Shown here in pieces: positions 35,190 through 44,679 of a stretch of 58,521 bases of DNA; position 1 is the first letter of the stretch, and the number at the start of each line of letters is the position of its first letter. The translations under genes and the position numbers were made by a program. Location: the NCBI GenBank assembly GCA_016192705.1, contig JACPTQ010000006.1, forward strand, positions 1 through 58,521, read 5' to 3'. The notes below the pieces were generated by a model. It searched no databases and was not told the origin of the DNA. It saw only the letters and a list, made by a program, of their open reading frames with translations. This stretch comes from Deltaproteobacteria bacterium (lineage in GTDB: Bacteria > Myxococcota > JACPTQ01).

Positions 35190-37271
35190 GTGCGAGGCTC
35201 TCAAAAAGCGATGGCCTTGATGTGGCTCATCCAGGCCGCTGGGGCGCACGCCCGCGCGGGCGACGTGACCAAAAACGACGAACTCAAAGACGAGCTCGAC
35301 CTCTTGCGCGAAGAGGCGCCGCTTGGCGTCGTCGTTGCCGCAACGAAAGTTCCGCAAGCGCGTCGCGATGCGCCAGCGCAAGTCGTTGTCATAAGTGGCG
35401 AGGATTTGCGGCGATTCGGCTATCGCACCGTCGCCGAGGCGGTGCGCGGACTCGCGGGTTTTTTCGTCGCACCCGGTCGCGACTTCGATCAAATTGGCGC
35501 GCGCGGACTGGCACTCCCGGGGGATTTCAACACGCGGCTCCTCGTCACGCTGAACGGGCACACGATGAACGAGCTTTGGAACAACTCGAGCGCGCTCGGT
35601 GAAGACCTCGGGCTCGACATCGGCCTTGTCGACCGAATCGAGGCGGTGCTTGGACCAACGTCGAGTCTTTACGGCGCCGGCGCGTTTTTGGGCGCGGTCC
35701 ACATCACGACAAAAACCGGCGCAGACCTGAATTGGGCGCGGGCTTCAGTCGAAGCGGCGAGTTTCGGCGTCGCGCGGGCAAGCGCAACGGTCGGCAAGGG
35801 GTTTGGAAAAGGTTTCTCGTTTCTCGTGAACGCCTGGCACTTGGGGCGCGAAGGTGAGCCGCTCTTCTTCCCAGAGTTCGCGTCGACGCCAACCGCCGGT
35901 TTCGCGCCCGCCCTCGCCGATCGCACGTGGGCGTTCGGTTTCCTTGCAAACGTGAAGCTCGGCGATTTTACGCTCCACGGGAAAATCCACACGCGTGACC
36001 AGGGGCTTGCGTTTGCGCCGTTCGCGACCGAGTTCGCGAATCCGAAAAACGCGTTCGATGAGCGCCGCGGGTTTGTCGAGCTCCGCTTCGATCGGCGCTT
36101 ACTTTCCAAAGGCTTTCCCGCCACACCGAACATCGATCTCTCTGCGCGCGTCTACGTCGACACGTATCGGTACGGCGATACGCTCGCCTACACCGATGGC
36201 GTCGCCCCGCTTGCCGAGCGTTACCTCTTTCGCGACCTCGGCGAGGCTGATTGGTTTGGCGCCGAAGCCCGCGTCCTCGTTGGTTTTGGGCGCGCAACCC
36301 GTCTGCTCGTTGGCGCCGAATACCAAGACGTGTTCAACGTCCGTTCACGTTCGTTCATCCCGACTGAGTTCTATTCACCGCTGCCCAGCGACGCGCGCGA
36401 CCAAACCATCTCGACGCCATTTCGCACGGCCGCCGCGTATCTATCCGACGAGGTTCGGCCGATCGACGGACTCACGATCGTCGGCGGCCTTCGCTTCGAC
36501 CACAACTCGCGCTTCGAAGGCGCGCTGTCGCCGAGCGGTGCTCTTATTTTTCGGCTGAGCGAAACGGCCCGCGTGCGCTTTATTTACGGCGCGGGATTTC
36601 GTTATCCATCTGTTTACGAAGCGTATTTCGACGACGGCGTCGACATCGCGGCAAACCCAAAACTCATGCCGGAGCGTGTCCACGCGTTCGAAGCCGCGTT
36701 CGAGCAGAACCTGCGTGAAGACCTCACGTTCCGAACGAGTGGTTTTTACAGCCGCGTCGAGAACCTCATCCAGCTCAAGACGGTCGACATCGATCCGGCG
36801 CCAGACGCGGAATCGCTGCGCAAACAGTTCCGAAACACATCCCCGCTCGCGCACCTCTTTGGCGGCGACGCGCGGCTCGACTACGTACCCAAGTACGGTC
36901 TTAGGGCGTATGCATCACTCTCGATCCAATCAACGAGCCTCGACGGAAAGAACCTCCCGAATGCCCCGCTCGTCCTTGGCTCGGCTGGCTTCTCCGCGCC
37001 GCTCGTCAAAGACCGCCTCTTCGCGGGGCTTGAGCTTCACGTCGTTGGCAAGCGCCAAAACGCCGACAACACGGGCGAAGTCGCGCCGTACGCCCTCGTG
37101 AACTTCCACCTTCTCACGGTCAAGGTTCTCGAAAAACTGTCGTTCTCCGCGCGCATCCAAAACCTCCTCGACGCGCGATACGGCGAAGTTCCGAGCATCG
37201 AGCGTGCTTCGCTTTCGGCGATTCCGAGCCCGCGTCGAACGTTTTTTATGCGCCTCGACGCCGAGATGTAA
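35190..37271 (+). CDS. TonB-dependent outer-membrane receptor
   Basis: 693 residues. The start is GTG 35190, chosen because TAACGT lies 6 nt upstream (leaderless pattern); an in-frame ATG at 35211 is an alternative and has no good ribosome site. Signal MALMWLIQAAGAHARA. The plug domain (~45-170) has PAQVVVISGEDLRRFGYRTV, GLAGFFVAPGRDFDQIGARG, LLVTLNGHTMNE and DRIEAVLGPTSSLYGAGAF. The beta-barrel follows to a terminal aromatic-containing strand (TFFMRLDAEM). It would take up a scarce nutrient using TonB energy. No ligand-specific feature is seen and no tonB/exbBD is adjacent. Confidence 0.9.
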   Translation: MRGSQKAMALMWLIQAAGAHARAGDVTKNDELKDELDLLREEAPLGVVVAATKVPQARRDAPAQVVVISGEDLRRFGYRTVAEAVRGLAGFFVAPGRDFDQIGARGLALPGDFNTRLLVTLNGHTMNELWNNSSALGEDLGLDIGLVDRIEAVLGPTSSLYGAGAFLGAVHITTKTGADLNWARASVEAASFGVARASATVGKGFGKGFSFLVNAWHLGREGEPLFFPEFASTPTAGFAPALADRTWAFGFLANVKLGDFTLHGKIHTRDQGLAFAPFATEFANPKNAFDERRGFVELRFDRRLLSKGFPATPNIDLSARVYVDTYRYGDTLAYTDGVAPLAERYLFRDLGEADWFGAEARVLVGFGRATRLLVGAEYQDVFNVRSRSFIPTEFYSPLPSDARDQTISTPFRTAAAYLSDEVRPIDGLTIVGGLRFDHNSRFEGALSPSGALIFRLSETARVRFIYGAGFRYPSVYEAYFDDGVDIAANPKLMPERVHAFEAAFEQNLREDLTFRTSGFYSRVENLIQLKTVDIDPAPDAESLRKQFRNTSPLAHLFGGDARLDYVPKYGLRAYASLSIQSTSLDGKNLPNAPLVLGSAGFSAPLVKDRLFAGLELHVVGKRQNADNTGEVAPYALVNFHLLTVKVLEKLSFSARIQNLLDARYGEVPSIERASLSAIPSPRRTFFMRLDAEM

Positions 37272-37637
37272 ATGAAACGCCCACCGCGACCTTTCTCGGC
37301 GGATGAGGTCGCGCGATTCATTCGCGCCATCAAGCTCGCGCACGTGCCCGGGATAAGGGTTCGCGACGCATGCGCGAAGTACGGCCTTAACCCGCGCCAT
37401 TTTGCGCGCGCGCGACGTGAGCTGGCGGCCGAGTCGTATTGGACGGGCGACGATGTTGTCATCGCGGGGCTCGTTCGTTCGCCGGCGACTGTCGCCAACC
37501 TCATCGCCTTCATCGAGTGGGTTGATCGCGCAACCTGGACCGAAGCCGAAGTCATCGCAGCGCTCAAGCGGGCAGAAACAGTAGGCCTCGTCGCAGAAAA
37601 CGGCGGGAAGTGGCGCCTCATCGGCGATTGGCCGTGA
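37272..37637 (+). CDS. Hypothetical HTH-like protein downstream of the TonB receptor
   Basis: 121 residues. The ATG directly follows the receptor's TAA with no gap. Helical, basic (IRVRDACAKYGLNPRHFARA looks like a helix-turn-helix, similar in feel to transposase/phage N-termini; a second helical block EWVDRATWTEAEVIAALKRA follows). Not identified. It may regulate or simply follow the receptor. Confidence 0.55.
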   Translation: MKRPPRPFSADEVARFIRAIKLAHVPGIRVRDACAKYGLNPRHFARARRELAAESYWTGDDVVIAGLVRSPATVANLIAFIEWVDRATWTEAEVIAALKRAETVGLVAENGGKWRLIGDWP

Positions 37638-37674
37638 AAAGAGGACGGCCCCGATAGTCGCGGACTCTCAGCCG

Positions 37675-38070
37675 CTACTTCGTCGGAAGAGGAGGAGGGA
37701 CCAAAAAAGGACAGACCGTGCACCGACTGGCGTAATGGTATATGGGTCTACAGATCCTGTTCTTACTTTTGCAGGGCCGTATTTGCCGGCACCACCAGCA
37801 TACTTGCCCAACTGGACCCGGGCCGGGGCCAAATCCTGCATCAAGAGGAAGAGGGGGATGGTTGGTCGACCCAAACCACGTCCACTTTGTTGGACAACTG
37901 TTCGGACGAACGGGCGCACATCCGGACACGAGGTTAATCTCCTGCGCAACGTCATCGATCACGCCAGCTACGTCCGATTCGGAAGGCTCACCCGATACTG
38001 GACCCGACGGCCCGCAGGCTGACAGCCCGAAACCAACTCCCCAGAAAAGAAGAAACCGCGTCAACATCAC
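37675..38070 (-). CDS. Small Cys-rich lipoprotein
   Basis: 131 residues from ATG 38070, preceded by GGGAGG. Signal MLTRFLLFWGVGFGLSAC with lipobox LSAC. The mature part is short and carries seven cysteines in CAPVRPNSC, VCWWC and CKSKNRIC-type pairs, and a Pro-rich end. No family recognised. Convergent with the hypothetical gene at 37272 and divergent from the Flp pilin across a region with a palindromic operator-like sequence. Confidence 0.6.
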   Translation of the reverse strand: MMLTRFLLFWGVGFGLSACGPSGPVSGEPSESDVAGVIDDVAQEINLVSGCAPVRPNSCPTKWTWFGSTNHPPLPLDAGFGPGPGPVGQVCWWCRQIRPCKSKNRICRPIYHYASRCTVCPFLVPPPLPTK

Positions 38071-38181
38071 GTCCTCCCTTCTTACGCCCCCCGGTTAATG
38101 CCGAAGCATCCGGCGTTCCACGTGAAGCGGCCGGATTAACCCTGTTTTCTCGGTGTCGTGAACCGTATTCCAACAAACCCA

Positions 38182-38209
38182 ATTCCAATGCATTGGAATA
38201 CATTGGAAT
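38182..38209. promoter_or_regulatory. Operator-like palindrome between divergent genes
   Basis: ATTCCAATGCATTGGAAT (38182-38199) is a perfect 18-bp palindrome; CATTGGAAT repeats at 38201-38209. Half-sites TTCCAA/TTGGAA start at 38168, 38183, 38193 and 38203, the last three 10 nt apart. It lies between a lipoprotein gene on the minus strand and the Flp-like pilin. Likely a transcription-factor site. Confidence 0.6.
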
Positions 38210-38300
38210 GCCTAAGGTTCTAACGGTCGTATCTACGTCAACCAAGTATTTCACTCATTGCGGTTGCCGGGCGGCAGCGGCCGGGCTAGGATTCGTCTTC

Positions 38301-38636
38301 ATGAACTCGCTGAAATCGCCGCCCCGAAAACTTGCCCGCCGAAACGTTCGCACGTTCGGCCAAGGGATGACCGAGTACATCATCATCGTCGCGCTCATCG
38401 CGATTGCCGCGATCGGCGTCGTAACGCTGTTCGGTGACCAGATTCGAAACCTGTTCACGTCGAGCGAACCCGCGCGCGACGACCGCCGAGACGAACGACG
38501 CGACGACCGCCTCGACGGCCGCGGCGAAACACGCAACGTGCGCCGAGGCGAAGTGCGTCGCGAACGCAGCGATGAACGCCGTGACGAAAGGCGTCGTGAC
38601 GATGCGCCCCGCAGCGAAGAACGTCGCGATCGTTGA
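38301..38636 (+). CDS. Flp/Fap-type pilin
   Basis: 111 residues from ATG 38301; TAGGAT lies 8 nt upstream and there is no Shine-Dalgarno. The N-terminal basic leader has a prepilin-type cut before GMTEYIIIVALIAIAAIGVV, the hydrophobic helix of Flp pilins with Gly-x-x-x-Glu spacing at the cut. A long C-terminal extension (~50-111) is almost wholly Arg/Asp/Glu (DRRDERRDDR), unusual for Flp. No tad secretion genes are in the window. Probably assembled into an adhesive pilus by a distant Tad system. Confidence 0.8.
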   Translation: MNSLKSPPRKLARRNVRTFGQGMTEYIIIVALIAIAAIGVVTLFGDQIRNLFTSSEPARDDRRDERRDDRLDGRGETRNVRRGEVRRERSDERRDERRRDDAPRSEERRDR

Positions 38637-38647
38637 GGGGACCCACC

Positions 38648-40069
38648 TTGCGAATAACTCAGCGCTCAGGCGGCATCGCGGCAACGATAGCCGTCGTCTT
38701 TTCGAGTGGCTGCGCGGCGAGGAATGGAGTTCGCTATGAAAAAGGGTCGCTTGCGGAATCCTCGTCGTATCGCGCGACCGTTGACGCTCGTGCTTCGCAA
38801 CTGCTGAACGGCCAATGGGTCACGGGGCTCGCGGTTGGGCTCGTCACGCCCTCGGGTGTCGAAACGTTTGGGTACGGACGCGTTGACGCCGCGACTTCGA
38901 GGGTTCCCGATGCCAACACCGTCTTCGAAATCGGTTCCATCACCAAAGTCTTCACGGGGCTTCTCCTCGCTGAGGCGAATCGTCGCGGCCTCGTCGCCCT
39001 GAACGCCCCGCTCGGCCAATGCCTCCCGAGCGCGACAATCCCAGCCAACGCAGCCGTTGCTCGCATCACGATGGCGCAGCTCGCAACGCACACATCGGGC
39101 CTCCCGCGGTTGCCAGCGAATCTGAGACCCCGCGACCCAGCGAACCCTTACGCAGACTACTCCGTGAGCGACCTTTATCGCTATCTCGGTTCGCACGTGC
39201 TCGCGCGTGAACCGGGAGCCACCTATGAATACAGCAACCTCGGGGGCGGATTGCTCGGGCACGCCCTCGAGGTCTGCGGCAAATCGGATTATGTAACGCT
39301 CGTTAAAGACTGGATCACATCCCCGCTCGGAATGACCAGCACCTCGATCGCGCTCACGGACGAGATGCGGAGCCGTCTCGCGCGCGGCCACGACGCGGAC
39401 GGTTCGCCCGTTGCGAACTGGGATTTAACAACTCTCGCAGGCGCGGGAGGCCTTCGCTCGACGGTCTCAGACCTCGTGCACTTTCTTCAAGCGAACATCA
39501 ATCCATCAAAGGAACCGATCTCTCAAGCGATAAGCACGACGCAAAAAGCACGCCGTGACCGTCCCGGGGGCAAGATCGGGCTCGGATGGCACATTGGATT
39601 TCGGTCGCCAACCGACGCCGAAATTCGATGGCATAACGGCGGCACGGGCGGCTACCACAGCTTCATCGCGTTTGATCCGAGCGCGAAGGTCGGTGTCGTG
39701 GTTCTCGCAAATTCATCGGCGCCGATCGTCGACAAATTGGGTGTCTCCCTAATCAACATGCTTCGACGACAGCCCCATTCATTCGCGATCCCGCCCAGCG
39801 TCCGAATTGACCCGCAGATTCTCGATCGCTACGTCGGTCGCTATCAACTGGTGCCGACGTTCGTCATCACCGTGACGCGCGAAGGCGCTCGATTGTTTGC
39901 ACAGGCGACCGGTCAATCGAAGTTTCGCGTTTTCGCTAAGAACAAACGCCGCTTCTCGTATCGCGTCGTCGACGCCGAGATCGAATTTGAAACAGGCGCC
40001 AATGGGCCCGCCTCGATCCTCATCCTCCATCAAGGCGGACAGAGCCAGCGCGCCTCGCGACTGCCGTGA
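38648..40069 (+). CDS. Serine hydrolase of the class C beta-lactamase/penicillin-binding family, lipoprotein
   Basis: 473 residues from TTG 38648, chosen for GAGGGG 7 nt upstream. Lipobox SSGC. Catalytic Ser-x-x-Lys is SITK in FEIGSITKVFTG; the Tyr motif is YSN in YEYSNLGGG; the third motif is HNGGTGG in place of Lys-Thr-Gly. Esterase/peptidase-type relatives share this set (class C beta-lactamase, EstB, D-Ala-D-Ala peptidases). The C-terminal beta-domain (~375-473) resembles the lipocalin-like tail of such proteins. Located just upstream of PBP1A, it may act on muropeptides. Confidence 0.8.
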   Translation: MRITQRSGGIAATIAVVFSSGCAARNGVRYEKGSLAESSSYRATVDARASQLLNGQWVTGLAVGLVTPSGVETFGYGRVDAATSRVPDANTVFEIGSITKVFTGLLLAEANRRGLVALNAPLGQCLPSATIPANAAVARITMAQLATHTSGLPRLPANLRPRDPANPYADYSVSDLYRYLGSHVLAREPGATYEYSNLGGGLLGHALEVCGKSDYVTLVKDWITSPLGMTSTSIALTDEMRSRLARGHDADGSPVANWDLTTLAGAGGLRSTVSDLVHFLQANINPSKEPISQAISTTQKARRDRPGGKIGLGWHIGFRSPTDAEIRWHNGGTGGYHSFIAFDPSAKVGVVVLANSSAPIVDKLGVSLINMLRRQPHSFAIPPSVRIDPQILDRYVGRYQLVPTFVITVTREGARLFAQATGQSKFRVFAKNKRRFSYRVVDAEIEFETGANGPASILILHQGGQSQRASRLP

Positions 40070-40113
40070 TTGTTGGACCACCGCTTGCGCCCGCGAGCGT
40101 CCTATAATAGGAG

Positions 40114-42592
40114 GTGGCGGTTACGGCGATGACGACTCCTACTCCCATAAAGCCGATTCGTGTCGGCGAACGCGCACGCATCACGGTGAAAGACCCGCGC
40201 GGGCCACGGCACGTCAAAGGGACTATGGTCATCGTCGACAACCCGCGATCGTCGAACATCTTCCTCGGGTTCTTTAAGGGGATCGTTTTCCTTCTCACGG
40301 TTGTCGGCGTTATGGGCGCGTTCGGCGCGGGCGCGGTCTACCTTTTCTTTTCGTTCAATCTGCCGCAGGTCGGCGAATGGAAGCCGAAGGTCGACACGAA
40401 AATCTACGCCCGCGACGGAACGCTCATCGGTGATTTTTACGACGAGGTCGATGGCCGCCGCGAGCCGCTGCCTGTCGCGAAGATTCCGACGCGCGTCATT
40501 AAAGCGTTTCTCGCGGCCGAGGACGCCGAATTCTTTGACCACGAGGGGTTTAACATCGTGTCGATCGGGCGGGCGCTCGTCGAAAACCTGCGGGCCGGGC
40601 GGACGCGGCAAGGCGGGTCGACGATCACGCAGCAGGTCGCGAAGGGCTACTTCGCGAAAGAGCGCGCGCTCAAGCGAAAGGTGCGCGAGCTTATCGTCGC
40701 GTCGCGCATGGAGCGGCAGTTTTCAAAAGAGGAGATTCTGTCGCGCTATTTGAACGGCGTTTATTTGGGGCACGGAGCGTCGGGCGTCGAGGCGGCGTCG
40801 CAAAACTATTTTGGCAAAGGCGTGCGCGATTTGACGCTCGGTGAGGCGGCGATGCTCGCGGGGTTGCCGCAGGCGCCATCGGAATATTCGCCGGCTGTGA
40901 ATTTCGACGCGGCGAAGCAGCAACAGAAAAAAGTTCTCGAGCGCGGCGTCAAAAAGGGGTTTTTTACGCGCGAAGAGGCCGACGCGGCGATGGCCGAGAA
41001 GATTGAAATCCACAAAGAACGCCCCGATGTCTTGCGCGAGGTCGTGCCGTATTACACCGAGCACGTGCGCCGCGACCTTGAGCAGCGCTACGGCAAAGAC
41101 CTTCTCTATGGAGGCGGGCTGCGCGTCGAAACGGCAGTGGACGTGAAAAAACAGCTCTACGCGCAAGACGCGATCGTCGCCGGAATGATCAACATGGACA
41201 AAAAGGAGGGCTGGCGCGGGGCGTGGATGAAGCTCGCGCGGAGCGAGTGGCCGGCGTTCATCGCGAAGCAGAAGAACTATTACGGCGATTTGTCGAAGTC
41301 GGGGCTCATGCCGGGGCGCGTCTATTTGGGGCTCGTGACGGGCGTCGGCGCGCGCGGGAAGATCGTTAAGATTGGCGATCATGAAGTCGTCGTGGCGGGC
41401 GAGAGCGCGCGCTGGACGGGCGGGCGTTATCACGAGGGCGACGTCATCGACGTCGAGCTTGCCGATGCGCCGAAAAAAAAGCCCGTACGGCGCTTGAAGA
41501 AGGACGAGCCGCCGCCGCCGGAAGACGGCAATTTACTCGATCGAGCCGGAGTCAGGGTACGTCGCCGCGATGGAGGGCGGGTACGATTTTGATTCGGATG
41601 AGCTTAATCGGTCCGTGCAGTCGTGCCGACCCGCGGGGTCGTCGTTCAAGCCGCTTTATTACAGCGCGGCGATCGAGAAGGGGTATCACGTCGCGCAACC
41701 GATTCTCGATATTCCGCGGTCGGAGTACGATTATGTACGAAAGCAAAACTGGACGCCCGGAAACATCGACGAGGAATACGCGGGCGAAGTGACGCTCGCA
41801 CGGGCGATCATTGCGTCGAAGAATGCGCCGTCGATTCGGGTGTTTGAGTACGTCGGGATTCAAGACGCGCTCGACTGGGTGCGAAGGCTCGGGATTTCGA
41901 CGCGCATTGCGGCCGACAAATCGAGCGCGCTTGGATCCTCATGCGTGCGCGTTGCCGATATGGTGCAGGCGTTTGCGACGTTCAATCGCGGGGGGACCAA
42001 GGTGAAGCCGGTTTACATTCGGCGCGTGCTCGATGCCGAGGGGCGCGTCGTCGAGGACCATGCGCATCTGCGCGATCCGTACCTCGACCCGCGCGCGCGC
42101 ATCGACGCGGTCGTGCGAAAAACGTGGGACCGGCCCGAGCGCGTCATGAAGCCGACGACGGCGTACATCATGACGTATCTGCTGCAGGCGGTTGCGACGC
42201 GCGGAACGGGTTACGGCGCGCGAAAGATTGGGCGACCGGTCGCAGGGAAAACCGGGACGCACTCGGATCATTACGACGTGTGGTTTGTTGGGTTTACGAA
42301 GGAGCTCGTCACGGCCGCGTGGATGGGGCACGACTTGAACGACCGGCAGCTCGCCGGGTACGCGACGGGCGGCAATACGGCGATTCCGATTTGGTTGTCG
42401 TACATGTCGCGCGCGGTCGCGGGACAACCGGCGCGCAACTTCCCGGAGCCCGGCGGCATCGTGTGGCTCGGAAGCGAAGCGGGGCGCGCGCCATTTGAGC
42501 GCGGGAACGAGCCGAAGGCGGAGGACAAAGTGCAGAGGCCGGGCACGGCAAATGCGCCGTCCGTCGAAGATCCGTCGCGCGTCGAGTTTTGA
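40114..42592 (+). pseudogene. mrcA: Penicillin-binding protein 1A (class A), split by a frameshift
   Basis: The N-terminal frame 40114-41592 holds the membrane helix (~55-77), the GT51 transglycosylase (EDAEFFDHEGFN, GGSTITQQVAKGYF, ELIVASRMER, KEEILSRYLNGVYLG) and the start of the linker. The downstream frame, from about 41525, reads YSIEPESGYVAAMEGGYDFD and continues with transpeptidase motifs SSFKP, SKNAP and KTGT to the stop at 42592. At 41510-41524 the sequence is CCG repeats then GAAGACGGC; one base too many (G) would explain it. All catalytic motifs are intact across the break. The GTG 40114 is 5 nt after a perfect TATAAT; ATG 40129 has GGAGG 14 nt upstream. Confidence 0.88.
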
Positions 42593-42753
42593 CGAGCGAC
42601 GCACGCTGACCTGACTGGATATCGTCCTTTACCTCGTGGTCGTGTCCGCGCTCGTTCGAAGATCCCGACGTCAACGATATCATCGATCTCGAAACGCTCG
42701 CCTTATCGACTCTGCGGCTTCCGAAACAGAGTTCCCAGCGGGGCGCCGACGGG

Positions 42754-43950
42754 CTATTCGACGACCTTGTACAAGATGCGCGCCGTGACGCGAACCTTGG
42801 TGTTATTGGTTCCGAGCGTCGCCTTGATATGGTACGCAATCGGGTTGGTGGACTCGTTTTTCGCGGCCTGGTCCACAAACGCAACCCAATACGAGTAACC
42901 CCTTCCGCTTTCGTTTGGGTGAAAGAAACTCGTCGTCGTTCGCGTGAGCTGGGCGGGAAACGTCCCGATCACAGTCCCAAACTCGATGCTGACCGCCGGC
43001 GAAAAGGCGGAAACCGCTTCGGCCTCGTTCAAATAGCGAACTTCTAAGAGCATCTTCGCGTGGGTATTCTTGTCGGCGTCGTAAGCCTGTTTGTAATCGT
43101 ACGTGCTAAACGTCACCGACGTGACGCTGCGCGACGCGTCCAAGATGGCCATCTTCTGGGTCATCCGATAGCCGCCCGGGAGATCGAACGTGTCGTCAGA
43201 GCCGCGAAAGTTGCCGCTCGTGTCGACGAACGGGGGCAGGCGAACCACGAACCCAGCGACGCCGTATTGGCTGTGATACCAAAGGTCGGCGGTGAAAGGG
43301 GCACTTGCAATGGCCGAGGGGACGCCGCTCCCAGACAAGGTGAAGCTCCCTTGAAAGCGCCGGCAACCGTGCAGCACGCCGGCCGCGGTTTCGTACGAGA
43401 CTCCGTCCGCCACGGCGGTAATGGTGCCTTGCAGACGCGTGGCGGTCGCAACGCCCGCAATCGTCGCTTGCCCCGTCGTATCGATGTTCAGCGGTTGACC
43501 GACGGGCATCGTCGCATCAAGCGACAACGGCTGGTCGACCGTCCCAGAAATAAGCGCTTGCCCCGGCGTTCCAATCCCAAGAAGCGGCGTGTACGCCTCG
43601 CCCCCAAGAAACTCCCACGTCTCGGTGGCCGTCTTTCGATGCCACGACTCAATTCCCTTCTGCGGTGCCGTCAGCGAGTCCGCGACGCGTAGCCGCGAGT
43701 ACACGACCGCGCCAGCGTCCCTCGTTCCGACGACGCGTCCGGACCGCATTTCAACTGCGCCGCCGTCCTGTCTTGTCTCGAACGACAACGACACGTTTTC
43801 CGATGCCGCGGCGTAGGGGGCTTCCGGGTTACTGAGATCGGAAACAGCGCCACTGTCCGAGCGGCAACCGACGGCTGCGAGACTGCTTGCGACAATCAAG
43901 GGAACGGCCGTCGACCAGATTGCGCGTTCGAAAAACGTGGCTTTCAACAT
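42754..43950 (-). CDS. Lipoprotein, unknown
   Basis: 398 residues with GAGGAG before the ATG. Signal ends LAAVGC. The mature protein is beta-rich (GQPLSLDATMPVGQPLNIDT, LWYHSQYGVAGFVVRLPPF, SYWVAFVDQAAKNES) with two cysteines beyond the lipidated one. Pattern suggests an outer-membrane or surface lipoprotein. No family recognised. Convergent with the PBP1A gene; the 161-nt gap 42593-42753 shows no feature. Confidence 0.65.
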   Translation of the reverse strand: MLKATFFERAIWSTAVPLIVASSLAAVGCRSDSGAVSDLSNPEAPYAAASENVSLSFETRQDGGAVEMRSGRVVGTRDAGAVVYSRLRVADSLTAPQKGIESWHRKTATETWEFLGGEAYTPLLGIGTPGQALISGTVDQPLSLDATMPVGQPLNIDTTGQATIAGVATATRLQGTITAVADGVSYETAAGVLHGCRRFQGSFTLSGSGVPSAIASAPFTADLWYHSQYGVAGFVVRLPPFVDTSGNFRGSDDTFDLPGGYRMTQKMAILDASRSVTSVTFSTYDYKQAYDADKNTHAKMLLEVRYLNEAEAVSAFSPAVSIEFGTVIGTFPAQLTRTTTSFFHPNESGRGYSYWVAFVDQAAKNESTNPIAYHIKATLGTNNTKVRVTARILYKVVE

Positions 43951-44256
43951 TTCTGTTTGTCTCCTCTCCCGTCACATTCAAGCATAACTCGTTCCCACGC
44001 CACCTTGAGACGATGGGTTCCTTCAAGAACGTCAAAACATGATGAGTGGCGCTGGGAATCTCGTGAAGGCGGCGCTAGAACTGCGGGCGGCGCCACTCGC
44101 CGCGCAGCAAGCGGCGCTTTAGCTGACCGACCCGAAGAATCCGGCGTGGGCGGAAAGTACGGAAATCTCTATAACGAATAGATGAAGTAGGCGCGTCGTT
44201 GAGAGCCATGCGACGGCTGGAAGTCTAAACTTCTAGGAAAACGCTATGATGTCGTC
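43951..44256. other. Intergenic region without a supported gene
   Basis: 306 nt between the lipoprotein and arfB, both of whose starts face it. An ATG at 44042 opens a 26-codon frame (MSGAGNLVKAALELRAAP) with no ribosome site, and a similar non-starting frame follows. I do not call either. It holds the TATGAT box of arfB at 44245-44250. No repeat or hairpin stands out. Confidence 0.6.
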
Positions 44257-44676
44257 GTGCTCGCGATTTCGGAAAGAGTCTTGGTTCCCGACTCCGCGAT
44301 GGAGGTGCGCGCGGTGCGCTCGTCGGGGCCGGGTGGACAAAACGTGAATAAGGTCGCATCGAAGGTGCAGCTCTGGATCGCACTCGATGGCATCGTCGGT
44401 TTCGAAGGCGACGAGCGCGAACGCGTGCGCGCCGCACTTGCATCGAGAATCGGCGCGGACGGGCGACTCCTCTTGACGAGCCAGCTTACGCGCGATCAAG
44501 CGAAGAACCTCGACGACGCGAAACAAAAAGCGGTCGCGCTTATTCGCGCGGCGCTGCACCGTCCAAAGCCACGAAAACCAACGCGCCCAACGCGCGGTGC
44601 CAAGGAGCGCCGTTTGTCTGATAAACGGAAACGATCGCGCGCGCTCAAGAGTCGGAAACCCGACGACCGCGAGTGA
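44257..44676 (+). CDS. arfB: Alternative ribosome-rescue peptidyl-tRNA hydrolase
   Basis: 139 residues from GTG 44257; TATGAT ends 6 nt upstream and no Shine-Dalgarno is present, so the transcript may be leaderless. The release-factor catalytic motif GGQ lies in SSGPGGQNVNKVASK, and LTSQLTRDQAKNLDDAKQKA follows. The C-terminal tail is strongly basic (KPRKPTRPTRGAKERRLSDK), the segment that enters the mRNA channel of stalled ribosomes in ArfB/YaeJ. It hydrolyses peptidyl-tRNA on ribosomes lacking a stop codon. Convergent with the membrane gene at 44680. Confidence 0.93.
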   Translation: MLAISERVLVPDSAMEVRAVRSSGPGGQNVNKVASKVQLWIALDGIVGFEGDERERVRAALASRIGADGRLLLTSQLTRDQAKNLDDAKQKAVALIRAALHRPKPRKPTRPTRGAKERRLSDKRKRSRALKSRKPDDRE

Positions 44677-44679
44677 ACT

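Noticed and set aside
44042-44122. 26-codon ORF MSGAGNLVKAALELRAAP...
   Set aside because: No ribosome site or conserved motif; kept out of the gene list.
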